NCBI GenBank assembly: GCA_950097015.1
Contig: CATNEN010000001.1
Location: forward strand, 24,060,501-24,124,500
DNA: 64,000 nucleotides
Direction of reading: 5' to 3'
DNA from: Macrostomum hystrix
Taxonomy: Eukaryota > Platyhelminthes > Macrostomidae
Shown here: piece by piece, positions 1-12,703 of the stretch
How the letters are laid out: the number at the start of each line of letters is the position of its first letter
Position numbering within the stretch: the stretch's first letter is position 1
Made by a program: the position numbers and the translations under genes
The notes under the pieces: model-generated
Told to the model about the DNA's origin: nothing
Databases searched by the model: none
The model's input: only the letters and a program-made list of their open reading frames with translations

Positions 1-470
1 CTCTTACCTACTTCTCCCCTACTTACCACTCCTTTGTCTACTTCGATCCCTGCCTACTTATATCCTACCTACTTCTCTCCTACCTACTTCTCTACTATCT
101 ACTTCTCTCCCTACCTACTAATATCCTACTTCTCTCCCTATCTACTTATATCCTACTTACTTCTCTCCATATCTACTTATATCCTACTTACTTCTCTCCT
201 ACCTACTTCTCTACTATCTACTTCTCTCCCTATCCACTTATATCCTACCTACTTCTCCCCCTGCATACCTCTCCCCTGCCTACCTCTCCCCTGCCTACTT
301 CTCTACTGCCTACTTCTCTACTGCCTACTTCTCTACTGCCTACTTCTCTACTGCCTACTTCTCTACTGCCTACTTCTCTATGCCTACTTCTCTACTGCCT
401 ACTTCTCTACTGCCTACTTCTCTACTGCCTACTTCTCTACTGCCTACTTCTCTACTGCCTACCTCTCCCA
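1..470. repeat. Pyrimidine-rich 15-bp minisatellite
   Basis: Degenerate copies of a unit like CTACTTCTCTACTGC fill the start of the window. They are most regular from about 296 to 460. The long plus-strand reading frame over it (YFSTA-type repeats) is a by-product of a repeat whose period is divisible by three and has no stop. Confidence 0.85.
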
Positions 471-962
471 TATAATCTCTAAATTGCGTAAAAGGCATAC
501 ATTTTTACGGTAGCATTAGCATTAACAGTAGCTATTCGACAGTAAAAACCTTCGAGGTTAAACTCTGGACTTCTAGCCAAGAATTAACTGTTGTCGCAGT
601 ATTTGCATTTCGCTTCAATTAAGGACACAACTTGTTGCCTAATATTTACTTTGCGTGATCATAAAACTGCTTAGAAGAACAACGCGCGGAACTTTGCTGA
701 ACTGTGCAATATGCAACACACCAGCTCTCTTCGTCCTAACAAAAAGACATTTTTTTATTCCTTTGCCTGGTAACAAATTTTAGCTTTAAGTTCGCCAATG
801 TGCTGTGCTTTATAATCCTGTAACTGACAAGCTACCGTGGTCTGTGTTATATTCTGATCAACCTAGCTATGGCTAGGAAACATTTGTAAAAATTTAGGAT
901 TGCAAAAACTTTTAATATGGCTGACACTCATAATGCTTTTACCGCAATTCCTACAAGCCAGT
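471..962. other. No gene seen
   Basis: Unique, moderately AT-rich sequence between two tandem arrays. I see no credible coding exon, RNA gene or mobile element in it. Confidence 0.4.
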
Positions 963-974
963 CTAAAATGCTGT

Positions 975-2092
975 AGAAAGGAATGAGGAGAGAGGAGAGA
1001 GAAGAGAAGACAGGAGTGGAAAGAAGAGTGGAGAGAGAGAGGAGAGAAGAGAGAGAAGAGAAGAGAGAGGAGAGAAGAGAGAGAAGAGAGGAGAGAGGAG
1101 AGAAGAGAGAGAAGAGAAGACAGGAGTGGAAAGTAGAGTAGAGAGAGAGAGGAGAGAAGAGAGAGAAGAGAGGAGAGAGGATAGAGAGGAGAGGAGAGAG
1201 GATAGAGAGGAGAGGAGAGAGGATAGAGAGGAGAGGAGAGGGGATAGAGAGGAGAGGAGAGAGGATAGAGAGGAGAGGAGAGGGGATAGAGAGGAGAGGA
1301 GAGAGGATAGAGTGGAGAGGAGAGGGGATAGAGAAGAGAGGAGAGAGGATAGAGTGGAGAGGAGAGGGGATAGAGAGGAGAGGAGAGAGGATAGAGTGGA
1401 GAGGAGAGGGGATAGAGAAGAGAGGAGAGAGGATAGAGAGGAGAGGAGAGGGGATAGAGAGGAGAGGAGAGAGGATAGAGAAGAGAGGAGAGAGGATAGA
1501 GAGGAGAGGAGAGGGGATAGAGAGGAGAGGAGAGAGGATAGAGTGGAGAGGAGAGGGGATAGAGAAGAGAGGAGAGAGGATAGAGTGGAGAGGAGAGGGG
1601 ATAGAGAGGAGAGGAGAGAGGATAGAGTGGAGAGGAGAGGGGATAGAGAAGAGAGGAGAGAGGATAGAGAGGAGAGGAGAGGGGATAGAGAGGAGAGGAG
1701 AGAGGATAGAGAAGAGAGGAGAGAGGATAGAGAGGAGAGGAGAGGGGATAGAGAGGAGAGGAGAGAGGATAGAGTGGAGAGGAGAGGGGATAGAGAAGAG
1801 AGGAGAGAGGATAGAGTGGAGAGGAGAGGGGATAGAGAGGAGAGGAGAGAGGATAGAGAGGAGAGGAGAGGGGATAGAGAAGAGAGGAGAGAGGATAGAG
1901 TGGAGAGGAGAGGGGATAGAGAGGAGAGGAGAGAGGATAGAGTGGAGAGGAGAGGGGATAGAGAAGAGAGGAGAGAGGATAGAGAGGAGAGGAGAGGGGA
2001 TAGAGAGGAGAGGAGAGAGGATAGAGAAGAGAGGAGAGAAGAGAGGAGAGAAGGGAGAGAAGGGAATAGTGGAGAGAGAAGAGAGATGTGAT
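975..2092. repeat. GA-rich minisatellite, about 1.1 kb
   Basis: Interleaved copies of GAGAGGAGAGAGGATAGA-type units, with higher-order variation (GATAGAGTGG versus GATAGAGAAG). All long reading frames here, on both strands, are low-complexity artefacts (EERREDR or LSPLLS repeats). Confidence 0.9.
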
Positions 2093-2169
2093 GTGAGAGT
2101 AGAAAAAGAGAGAGGAGATAAGAGAGAACTGTATTCCGTCCCCACTCAAAGAGAGAAACTGTAAATAAA

Positions 2170-2790
2170 GAGAGAAGAGATGTGGAATGTGAGTAAGGCA
2201 TGAGAAAACTAAAAATGGTTAGAGATTGAGTAGAGCTGTGCTTTGAAAATTAATGCTCACAAGCTTGTAGCTTAGATTGACAGGCTATGCAAGTCTGCAT
2301 CCAACTGTTGCAACTGTGACAGTAAAAACATCGATTAGCATTGCTAGTATAATACGGCAGTAGCAACAGTCCGTGTCCCTCTGCAATTTCCTATTAATTA
2401 CAGTCAATTGGCTGCCGTGACCCAAAGGCGTGCACGATCGGAAAATAACTAAGCTTTAGATTCGGTTCTGGACAGTTGCAGCGTGACCCTGCTGTTGTTT
2501 GACCTCTCCTCTGTTTGACCGGTCAGAAAATCGTTCTATGCAATAGAATCACGTGACTAACTTCTGTCGGGGTTTCTGACTTATTTTAGTCGCTGGATTA
2601 TTTTTCGAGTAGAAAAGCAAAAAGAACCGAAAGGCTTCTGCGGCTGCTTGGAAGGTTATAGCGGATGTTATGGGAAAGAATGCAGAGTTATTTTAGCTCG
2701 TAGACATGATTTTGATGGCTTCAAGGCATGTAGAAGTCATTGACTACCGAATCGGTCCAAAAAATGGGGTCAATCCCCTCATCTCCTTCC
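2170..2790. other. No gene seen
   Basis: Unique sequence of mixed composition. No exon with convincing splice sites or protein similarity was recognised. Confidence 0.35.
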
Positions 2791-2796
2791 TTTTAT

Positions 2797-3278
2797 GCTA
2801 ATGATTTATAGTAAAACAGGCAGGGGTACCCAGGGGTAGAAAGTCAAGGGCTTTAGGCCAGACAGAGGCCGTTCAGCCAATCAGCACTTGAGCAGGGTAG
2901 AGAAAAATAGAGGGGTTAAAAAGTGGGCATGGACAGCCAATCCGAAGCGAGATGGCAGATGGCTTAAGCGCCACAATGTGTGGGGTTGAACACGCAATGA
3001 GGGCAGTGAAAAATAGCACAGTGGGCCGACCATCACCACGGCTGGTTTATAATCACTCATAGAGGAGTCTAGGCCAACACATTGTGGCGCTTAAGCCATC
3101 TGCGATCTCGCTTCGGATTGGCTGTCCAGGCTTTTAACCCCTCTATTTTTCTCTACCCTGCTAATCATTTATACTCGTAGTATTACAGGCAGGGGCACCC
3201 AGGGGTAGAAAGTCAAGGGCTTAAGGCCAGACAGAGGCCGTTCAGCCAATCAGCACTAGAGCAGGGTAGAGAAAAAAA
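2797..3278. repeat. Foldback / MITE-like composite repeat
   Basis: Two direct copies of a segment of about 115 bp (2797-2911 and 3160-3278, both containing CAGACAGAGGCCGTTCAGCC) flank a large inverted repeat. The inverted arms lie at about 2895-2985 and 3077-3166. Both contain the GGCTTAAGCGCCACAATGTG motif in opposite orientation and end in AGCAGGGTAGAGAAA. There is no coding capacity. This fits a non-autonomous foldback or MITE-type element, but no target-site duplication was pinned down. Confidence 0.65.
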
Positions 3279-3289
3279 TAGATAATATA

Positions 3290-3545
3290 CCAATATTGAT
3301 AGGCTGCAGAGGGCTGAAACGAGGTAAAACGTTGAGGCGCGTAGCGCCGAGGCGCTTCATCTCGTTTCAGCCCGAGCAGCTTATCCATATTAGTGTTGTA
3401 GTTAGCGGGCGTGAAACGCGTTTCACGGCCCGCCCGCAGTGCATATCTATGGAATTCGACCATAGACAACAGCAGAGGGCGGGCTGCCGTTAGTTTCAAC
3501 CTCGTTTCAACACGCGTAGGCTAACTACAACACTACTATACTATT
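3290..3545. repeat. Cluster of short hairpins
   Basis: Several inverted repeats are nested here. GGGCTGAAACGAG at about 3309 matches CTCGTTTCAGCCC at about 3360. GTGAAACGCGTTTCAC at about 3410 is a perfect palindrome. GTGTTGTAGTTAGC at about 3393 pairs with GCTAACTACAACAC at about 3519. It looks like a small non-autonomous transposon relic. Confidence 0.55.
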
Positions 3546-4132
3546 CCCCCTTGCATTGAATTCGTGCCATAGACATTCGCTTTGCAGCTGCATGGAGAAG
3601 GAGCTGGTAAGTACATATACACATACAGCTAAGGCTCTAGTCTCGCGAAGTAAAGATTTAAAAGTTCACTTCCATGCCCACGCCGGAACAAAAGCATCTC
3701 TTTCCGTCTCTTTCTTTCTTTTCTGTTTCTTTCTTTTGGACATAGCCAAAGCAAATAAAGGGCGTCGGAAATATACATGTCTAAGAAATGAATCAATTCC
3801 CGCTTCATAACTTATCCAAAAGTGGTCAATGCACCCTCATATTTTTCTATTTTTCATGTCGAGTTGCCTCTCGAATTAGGGCCAAATACTTGCAAAGCAA
3901 AAAACTCATAAATAAATGTCGACTTCTTACATGTCTACTTCAAGTAGGATTTTAAACACCACTGTTGAGCGTTGGGATTGCAGAAGTACACCTGGCCATA
4001 GACAGTGAAGTTGAGTCCTTGTTCGAGAGCAATTTTAAGCGACTAATTGTTATTCTGCCTAAAAGTCTTCTCATTTAATTCGGGAAGAGGGTCGCAGTGT
4101 AAAGGCACTCGATAAGAACCATTTGTGTCCTT
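3546..4132 (+). promoter_or_regulatory. Upstream region of ABC gene with a possible 5' UTR exon
   Basis: A consensus splice donor (GAGCTG then GTAAGTAC) lies at about 3605. It could end a short non-coding first exon of the transporter gene that starts at 4133. No clear TATA box was identified. This is inference from one splice-like site only. Confidence 0.3.
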
Positions 4133-7100
4133 ATGGCAGCGTTTGATGGCACTGCAACTGACTGTGCTATTCTGGCAGAAGGCCTGCGAAAAAGCTACGG
4201 CAATCAGACTGTAATTGACGGCCTGTCACTGCATGTGCCGCTGGGTAAAATGTGAGTACATACACACAGTACTGCAATCGATTGGGGAGATGGAAAGGGG
4301 AGAGAAGATATTAAATGGGAGAGAGAAGAGGTGAGAAAAGGAGTGGAGAGGAGAGGGGAAAAGGAGGGGAGAGGAGAGGGGAAAAGGAGGGGAGAGAAGA
4401 GGGGAAAAGGAGGGGAGAGGAGAGGGGAAAAGGAGGGGAGAGAAGAGGGGAAAAGGAGGGGAGAGAAGAGGGGAAAAGGAGGGGAGAGGAGAGGGGAAAA
4501 GGAGGGGAGAGGAGAGGGGAAAAGTAGAGAGGTGAGAAAAGCGTGTAGAGAAGAGGGGAAAAGGAGGGAGAGGAGAGGGGAAAAGGAGGGGAGAGAAGAG
4601 GGGAAAAGGAGGGAGAGGAGAGGGGAAAAGGAGGGGAGAGAAGAGGGGAAAACGAGGGGAGAGAAGAGGCGAAAACGAGCAGATCTAGAGAAGAGGAGAG
4701 GGGAGAGTAAAAAATGGGGACTGATAAAATTAAAGAGGCACTAGGAGAGAGTAGAGAGAAAAGCTGAATAAAAAGAAGTCGACAGAATGTTGTTTACTTT
4801 TTTAAACTTGCTGCCGACCCTACCAATCGGTAAATTTAGTCAGGCTCTTGGTCTCGAGAAACTGTGAATGTCAAAGCCAATTCTCTGCACAGCAACGTCA
4901 TTCTTTCAAAAGCGGTCCAAACCAGCTTTCAAACACAAGCAGAAGATTAAGTATTCCATAGGCACTCTCGCCCCGCCTGGGATGTCTGATAAAGGAGCAC
5001 TTTCTTGAGAAAAGCAACTTTTCTCCTTTCTTTTCTTGCCTTAGCAGAAGACATCATTTGAAGGAGAGCAGTGAGGCTTGCCTGGCAGGTGGGTTTGTTT
5101 GAGTTAGTGAAGCGTGTCTGCTAGCTTGAATAGACTATCCTGATTAAGCTAGTTTCCATGCAACTTGGGTTTAGAGTAGACTAACTAATCTTTATTAGTA
5201 AATAAGCTTTTTGATGCGCAACGCTCTTAACGTGAAATAGAGTTTAGGCCATAGACTCCAACTGTACTAGATGTCAGCTCTAACAATTCTCTATACTAGG
5301 CCATATACTAACTTTTAGGCGATAGACTATGGTTGAGGCCATTAACTAGGGTTGAGGCCATAGACTAGAGTTGAGGCCATAGACTAGAGTTGAGGCCATA
5401 GACTAGAGTTGAGGCCATAGACTAGAGTTGATGCCATAGACTAGAGTTGAGGCCATAGACTAGAGTTGAGCCCATAGACTAGAGTTGAGGCCATAGACTA
5501 GAGTTGAGGCCATAGACTAGAGTTGAGGCCATAGACTAGAGTTGAGGCCATAGACTAGAGTTGATGCCATAGACTAGAGTTGAGGCCATAGACTAGAGTT
5601 GATGCCATGGACTAGAGTTGAGGCCATAGACTAGAGTTGAGCCCATAGACTAGAGTTGAGGCCATAGACTAGAGTTGAGGCCACACACTAGAGTTGAGGT
5701 CATAGACTAGAGTTGAGGCCATAGACTAGAGTTGAGGCCATAGACTAGAGTTGAGGCCATAGACTAGAGTTGAAGCCATTGATTTAGGGCTTAGGCCATA
5801 AAATAGGTTTAAGCCATAGACGATGTGAGCAAAAAACTAATGCATTAGCCAAACTGTAGCTACGGCCTCCTTGGACCAAGCGGCTGCGGCAAGACTACTT
5901 TGTTGAAGTGCGTAGTTGGCCGCCTAGAACCCGATGCCGGCCTCATCCGGGTGCTGGGCCAGAGGCCAGGGAAGCTGGGCCACCGTGTGCCGGGCAGCCT
6001 TATCGGCTACATGCCGCAGGACCTGGCTCTGTACCAAGAATTCAGCATCTCGGAGACTCTGTTCTACTTCGGCCGCATCTTTGGCATGAACTCAAATGAC
6101 ATTGAGGCCAGGGTGGACTTTCTGGTTGGCCTGCTCAAATTGCCAGACAAGCACAAACTCATCAGCCGGTTGAGGTGAGGTGCTCAAATATTCCACTGTG
6201 CTAAATAATAGTGTCCGCCAGTTGATTTCTGAAAATGCCGCGAACTTCTGTTTCAGCGGCGGCCAGCAGCGTCGGGTGTCATTCGCCTGCGCACTGCTGC
6301 ACAAGCCGCCGCTGATGATTCTCGACGAGCCGACCGTTGGCGTCGATCCGCTGCTCAGGCAGTGGTGAGTCACAGCATCAGCTTGTATCTGAAATCAGTC
6401 TAAATTAAACAGAAATTCCACTGAAGCCCAATCTGAACTACATATGAACCGAACCTGAACCCAACATGAACCCAACCTGAACCCAACCTGAACCCAACCT
6501 GAACCCAACCTGAACCCAACCTGAACCCAACCTGAACCCAACCTGAACCCAACATGAACCCAACCTGAACCCAACCTGAACCCAACCTGAACCCAACCTG
6601 AACCCAACCTGAACCCAACCTGAACCCAACCTGAACCCAACCTGAACCCAACCTGAACCCAACATGAATCCAACCTGAAGTTTACCCGAAGTTAACCTTA
6701 ATCCATCTGATCCAAACTGAACCCAACCTGTTCCATACTGCACCTGAAAGCATCTGGCAGCATCTGAAGGACATTGTGAACAACCCGGAGCAGCCCACCT
6801 CGGTGGTCATCACCACTCACTACATCGAGGAGGCTCGTGAAGGTCACCTTGTTGCCCTGATGCGGGATGGCAGACTCTTGGCCGAGGCCAGCCCAGCTTC
6901 CCTGCTCAGCATCTACAGGGAGACCGTAAATACCTCAGGGACCGGATGGCCTGAAGCTTCAGATTCCTATCTGAGTCGCAGGATCTTGAGCATCTTGAAT
7001 CCCCTCCTCCGTCCTGTCCTGCAGAGCCTGGAGGCGGTCTTCTTGAAGCTGTGCCACAACTCGGACGGCGCCAAAGCGGCGCCGAGTTCTGGAACACCTT

Positions 7101-10100
7101 TGAGTGAGTCCAAACAGACAATTACCGACCAGCTAGCGCCAGTGTTTAAGTACGCCCATACGGCCGATGCCACTGTCGACTATCGCGAAGCAGTCCCGCT
7201 CTCCGAGTCTTTGAAGTCATTCCTGGCTTGTCCGAAGCCAGGCCGAGTGGCCGCCATGGTCTTGAAAGACTTCAGAAATATGCGACGTCGCTTCGGCTTC
7301 CTGCTGTTCCAGTTCAGCTTGCCTGTGGTGCAGATTGTGCTGTTCTGCCTGTGCATCGGCCGCGATCCTGCCGGCCTTCGACTGGCTGTCGTTAATCAGG
7401 ACGCTACGGGAAATCTGGGCGCTGATCTGCTGAAATCGTTGGACACTGCGAAAATTAAAAAGGTTAAGCTGCGTGTTTTCAGGATTTCTTAAAATATAGC
7501 AGCTAGCTTCAATCTGATTGGCTGCGGCTAGTCACGTGCTGGTTTTGGAGTGGCTAAAGAGGGAATTCCGAAAAAGGTTCTAAAAATAGCAAGAACCTTC
7601 AGGTCCGACCATAGGAAGGTATTGAATAAAAAACGGACATAAACTACAATGCAGAACTCAGTGGCATGTATATCTTATTTAATTTTATAAAAAGTAATTT
7701 AACGAAATAGAATGGAATAGAATATAATAGAATGGAATAGAATGGAATAGAATATAATAGAATGGAATAGAATGGAATAGAATGGAATAGAATTGAATAG
7801 AATGGAATAGAATGGAATAGAATGGAATAGAATGGAATAGAATGGAATAGAATGGAATAGAATGGAATAGAATGGAATAGAATGGAATAGAATGGAATAG
7901 AATGGAATAGAATGGAATAGAATGGAATAGAATGGAATAGAATGGAATAGAATGGAATAGAATGGAATAGAATGGAATAGAATGGAATAGAATGGAATAG
8001 AATGGAATAGAATGGAATAGAATGGAATAGAATGGAATAGAATGGAATAGAATGGAATAGAATAGAATGGAATAGAATGGAATAGAATGGAATCTTGGAA
8101 TAGAATGGAATAGAATGGAATCTTGGAATAGAATGGAATAGAATGGAATCTTGGAATAGAATGGAATAGAATGGAATCTTGGAATAGAATAGAATGGAAT
8201 AGAATGGAATCTTGGAATAAATTGGAATAGAATGGAATGGAATAGAATGGAATAGAATGGAATAGAATGGAATCTTGGAATAGAATGGAATAGAATGGAA
8301 TGGAATAGAAAGACTAACTCTACAATTGACAGGTGCCATTCTCGAGTCTGGAGCGGGCCAAAGAGGAGGTGCTGAGTGCTGGTGCGTGGGCAGTTTTGCA
8401 CCTGGAGTGGAACTTCACAGTCAGCCTGACTCAGCGGATGACAATGATTGGCACAGTCGGGAACTCGACCATCAGCCAAGGCAGCATTCACATGTACATG
8501 GACGAGAGCAGCTATCAGGTGAGTGCTGTGCTCAAGCAGTGCATCAGCCTCGCCTTCGAGAACATGTTCGGCGATGTCCTTGAGAGCAGACGGCTGCACC
8601 GCAATCTGGCCAAGATTCCAATCGCGTATCACGAACCGTTGCTAGGCAACAGAGATGCCACATTCACGGAGTTCATGGCTCCGGGAATCATCGTCACCAT
8701 CTTGTTCTTCTTGTCCACCGGCCTCACTGCTGTCAGCTTTGTTGTGCAACGCAAGGAGGGCCTGTTGGACAGGAGCCTGGTTGCCGGGGTCACGGTCACC
8801 GAGCTCATGCTGGGCCACGTGCTCACGGAATTAGTCATCATGTCGGGTGAGTGCGGGGGATTTAAAAATGTGGGATCTGAATTGGGATTCCAAAAAGAAA
8901 AGGATTAGAACTGATGTGATGCCAAAGAAAATAGGATAATAATTAATGGGATTCGAAAGATAATCGGAAATGAGTTGATAGGATTCCAGTGAGAATGAGA
9001 TCTGAATTGATGGGATTCCAGGGAGAATGGGATCTGAATTGATGGGATTCCAGGGAGAATGGGATCTGAAATGATGGGATTCCAGGGAAAATGGGATCTG
9101 AATTGATAGGATTCCAGGGAGAATGGGATCTGAAATGATGGGATTCCAGGGAGAATGGGATCTGAAATGATGGGATTCCAGAGAGAATGGGATCTGAATT
9201 GATGGGATTCCAGAGAGAATGGGATCTGAATTGATCGGATTCCAGAGAGAATGGGATCTGAAATGATGGAATTCCAGAGAGAATGGGATCTGAAATGATG
9301 GGATTGCAGAGAGAATGGGATCTGAATTGATGGGATTCCAGGGAGAATGGGATCTGAAATGATGGGATTCCAGGGAAAATGGGATCTGAATTGATAGGAT
9401 TCCAGGGAGAATGGGATCTGAAATGATGGGATTCCAGGGAGAATGGGATCTGAAATGATGGGATTCCAGAGAGAATGGGATCTGAATTGATGGGATTCCA
9501 GAGAGAATGGGATCTGAATTGATCGGATTCCAGAGAGAATGGGATCTGAAATGATGGAATTCCAGAGAGAATGGGATCTGAAATGATGGGATTGCAGAGA
9601 GAATGGGATCTGAATTGATCGGATTCAAGAGAGAATGGGATCTGAATTGATGGGATTCCAGAGAGAATGGGATCTGAATTGATGGGATTCCAGAGAGAAT
9701 GGGATCTGAATTGATGGGATTCCAGAGAGAATGGGATCTGAATTGATGGGATTCCAGAGAGAATGGGATCTGAATTGATGGGATTCCAGAGAGAATGGGA
9801 TCTGAAATGATGGGATTCCAGAGAGAATGGGATCTGAATTGATGGGATTCCAGAGAGAATGGGATCTGAATTGATTGGATTCGAGAGAGAATGGGATCTG
9901 AAATGATGGAATTCCAGAGAGAATGGGATCTGAAATGATGGGATTGCAGAGAGAATGGGATCTGAATTGATGGGATTGCAGAGATAATGGGATCTGAATT
10001 GATGGGATTCCAGAGAGAATGGGATCTGAATTGATGGGATTCCAGAGAGAATGGGATCTGAATTGATGGGATTCCAGGGATTCCAGAGAGAATGGGATCT

Positions 10101-12495
10101 GAATTGATCGGATTCCAGAGAGAATGGGATCTGAATTGATGGGATTCCAGAGAGAATGGGATCTGAATTGATCGGATTCCAGAGAGAATGGGATCTGAAT
10201 TGATCGGATTCCAGAGAGAATGGGATCTGAAATGATGGGATTCCAGAGAGAATGGGATCTGAATTGATCGGATTCCAGAGAGAATGGGATCTGAATTGAT
10301 GGGATTCCAGAGATAATGGGATCTGAATTGATTGGATTCCAGAGAGAATGGGATCTGAATTGATGGGATTCCAGAGAGAATGGGATCTGAATTGATGGGA
10401 TTCCAGAGAGAATGGGATCTGAAATGATGGGATTCCAGAGAGAATGGGATCTGAGTTGATGGGATTCCAGGGAGAATGGGATCTGAATTGATGGGATTCC
10501 AGAGAGAATGGGATCTGAATTGATGGGATTCCAGAGAGAATGGGATCTGAATTGATGGGATTCCAGAGAGAATGGGATCTGAATTGATGGGATTCCAGAG
10601 AGAATGGGATCTGAGTTGATGGGATTCCAGAGAGAATGGGATCTGAATTGATGGGATTCCAGAGAGAATGGGATCTAAATTTATGGGATTCCAGAGAGAA
10701 TGGGATCTGAATTTATGGGATTCCAGAGAGAATGGGATCTGAAATGATGGGATTCCAGAGAGAATGGGATCTGAGTTGATGGGATTCCAGGGAGAATGGG
10801 ATCTGAATTGATGGGATTCCAGAGAGAATGGGATCTGAATTGATGGGATTCCAGAGAGAATGGGATCTGAGTTGATGGGATTCCAGGGATTCCAGAGAGA
10901 ATGGGATCTGAATTGATGGGATTCCAGAGAGAATGGGATCTGAATTGATGGGATTCCAGAGAGAATGGGATCTGAATTGATGGGATTCCAGAGAGAATGG
11001 GATCTGAATTGATGGGATTCCAGAGAGAATGGGATCTGAATTGATCGGATTCCAGAGAGAATGGGATCTGAATTGATCGGATTCCAGAGAGAATGGGATC
11101 TGAAATGATGGGATTCCAGAGAGAATGGGATCTGAATTGATCGGATTCCAGAGAGAATGGGATCTGAATTGATCGGATTCCAGGAAGAATGGGATCTGAA
11201 TTGATGGGATTCCAGAGAGAATGGGATCTGAAATGATGGGATTCCAGAGAGAATGGGATCTGAGTTGATGGGATTCCAGGGAGAATGGGATCTGAATTGA
11301 TGGGATTCCAGAGAGAATGGGATCTGAATTGATCGGATTCCAGAGAGAATGGGATCTGAATTGATCGGATTCCAGAGAGAATGGGATCTGAAATGATGGG
11401 ATTCCAGAGAGAATGGGATCTGAATTGATCGGATTCCAGAGAGAATGGGATCTGAATTGATCGGATTCCAGGAAGAATGGGATCTGAATTGATGGGATTC
11501 CAGAGAGAATGGGATCTGAAATGATGGGATTCCAGAGAGAATGGGATCTGAGTTGATGGGATTCCAGGGAGAATGGGATCTGAATTGATGGGATTCCAGA
11601 GAGAATGGGATCTGAATTGATGGGATTCCAGAGAGAATGGGATCTGAATTGATGGGATTCCAGAGAGAATGGGATCTGAAATGATGGGATTCCAGAGAGA
11701 ATGGGATCTGAGTTGATGGGATTCCAGGGAGAATGGGATCTGAATTGATGGGATTCCAGAGAGAATGGGATCTGAGTTGATGGAACGCACAGAATGATTT
11801 CCCACGCCGCAGGCCAGACCGCTCTGCTGCTGCTGTTCTCTCTGGTTGTGTTCGGCATTCGCTGCAGCGGCTCTGTGGCCCTGGTGATTCTGTTAGCCCT
11901 GGTGAGTGGCTTCTGCGGCATGTCTCTGGGACTGCTCATCTCTGTACTGTGCTCAGTTGAGACCGCTGCGATGCAGGCTGCCCTGGGCACAATGTACCCC
12001 AGCCTGCTGCTCAGCGGCATCATGTGGCCATCGGAGGCCATGCCCGATGCTGTCTGGTACATCAGCCGGGTCATGCCCACCACACTGCCAGTGGAAGCCA
12101 TGCGATCGATTTTCGGTAGAGGTGAGGATGGGAGATGAGATTTATTTAAGTCCATTTTACGAGTAGGTTCAACCCGATGATGACATATCAGAAATGGGAT
12201 TCTTTTTGGATGCGGGAAATTTTGAAAATAGGGACATTTTTCGGCTGTTTCGGAAAAAAAGAGAATACAAAAATGTGATACATCTACTATGGGATTTTTT
12301 AGAAATGGGATATTTCGAAAATGCTGGGATATTTCGGAGTTAAATATCTCAGTTAAATATTATTTTTTTATCGACTCGAACGCAGGCTTCGGTTTGACAG
12401 AAACCTCAGTGTGGATGGGCTTCGTGTCTTCAATTTGTTGGTCAACGCTTCTGCTGCTGACAGCCGCGCTGCTGATCAGATTGAGAGGAATTTAA
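4133..12495 (+). CDS. ABC half-transporter, ABCH/ABCG-like (8 exons)
   Basis: Exons by eye: 4133-4251, 5860-6174, 6257-6364, 6751-6925, 7025-7462, 8333-8846, 11813-12121, 12386-12495. Phases agree throughout and give 695 codons. An N-terminal ATPase domain is followed by a membrane domain. Walker A GPSGCGKT is at residues 45-52, the Q-loop at Gln93, the signature LSGGQ at 144-148, Walker B MILDEP at 165-170 and the switch His204 in TTHYIEEA. After a linker containing [10 protein letters not shown] come an initial TM helix (about 7280-7360), an extracellular loop with a WNFT glycosylation motif, and a cluster of TM helices in the last three exons (ABC2_membrane type). The NBD-TMD order and the THYIEEAR / LLAE motifs resemble ABCH and insect 'ABCG23-like' transporters, probably plasma-membrane lipid exporters. 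The substrate is unknown. The acceptor at 6750 (GAAAG) and the donor at 7463 (GTTAAG) are weak. The 6926-7024 intron has no stop in frame, so it could be retained. Confidence 0.85.
4290..4700. repeat. Homopurine minisatellite in ABC intron 1
   Basis: Units such as GGGGAAAAGGAGGGGAGAGA are repeated. About 4345-4524 is an essentially uninterrupted purine run on the plus strand. It lies wholly within the first intron of the transporter. Confidence 0.85.
5325..5790. repeat. 19-bp minisatellite in ABC intron 1
   Basis: About 24 copies of GAGGCCATAGACTAGAGTT with few substitutions. The array ends about 70 bp before the acceptor of the Walker A exon. Confidence 0.9.
6440..6675. repeat. 11-bp minisatellite in ABC intron 3
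   Basis: About 20 near-perfect copies of AACCTGAACCC, with a few ACATGAACCC variants. Long reverse-strand frames here ([10 protein letters not shown] repeats) are artefacts of the 11-bp period. Confidence 0.9.
7695..8310. repeat. 10-bp GGAAT-type satellite in ABC intron 5
   Basis: AATGGAATAG is repeated about 60 times, becoming irregular with AATCTTGGAATAG variants after about 8090. It ends about 20 bp before the acceptor at 8332. Confidence 0.9.
8985..11790. repeat. 32-bp minisatellite, 2.8 kb, in ABC intron 6
   Basis: About 87 copies of a unit like GGGATTCCAGAGAGAATGGG plus ATCTGAATTGAT. Internal variants (AATTGATCGG, AAATGATGGG) recur in blocks, indicating higher-order duplication. It fills nearly the whole intron between 8846 and 11813. 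Confidence 0.92.
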
Positions 12496-12703
12496 CTGAA
12501 ATCGCCATTGACCGCTGCGAACTTATCTTAAGACTAGCGTTACCTACTTTGTTATTGTAACCTTGCTTTTCTGTTGAATAACAGTAAATAAGCGTAGTAT
12601 TGTGAACCACACTTTATGTCATTTTAAGACACTAAAGTACGTTACTAACTTGTTCACAACCAGTTTTTCCATTGCGTTCCGATTTACCTATCATCACTTT
12701 CAG

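Noticed and set aside
863-2201. Long Leu/Ser/Pro and Glu/Arg reading frames on both strands
   Set aside because: They lie wholly in a GA-rich minisatellite and exist in several frames at once.
7695-8310. Similarity to vertebrate GGAAT satellite
   Set aside because: Coincidence of a short simple motif; it is an intronic array here, not a centromeric block.
8519-8520. Splice donor CAG/GTGAGT inside ABC exon 6
   Set aside because: The reading frame continues straight into conserved transporter sequence, and using the donor would remove it.
8831-12155. Frames of several hundred residues with [13 protein letters not shown] repeats
   Set aside because: The 32-bp minisatellite inside an ABC-transporter intron explains them.
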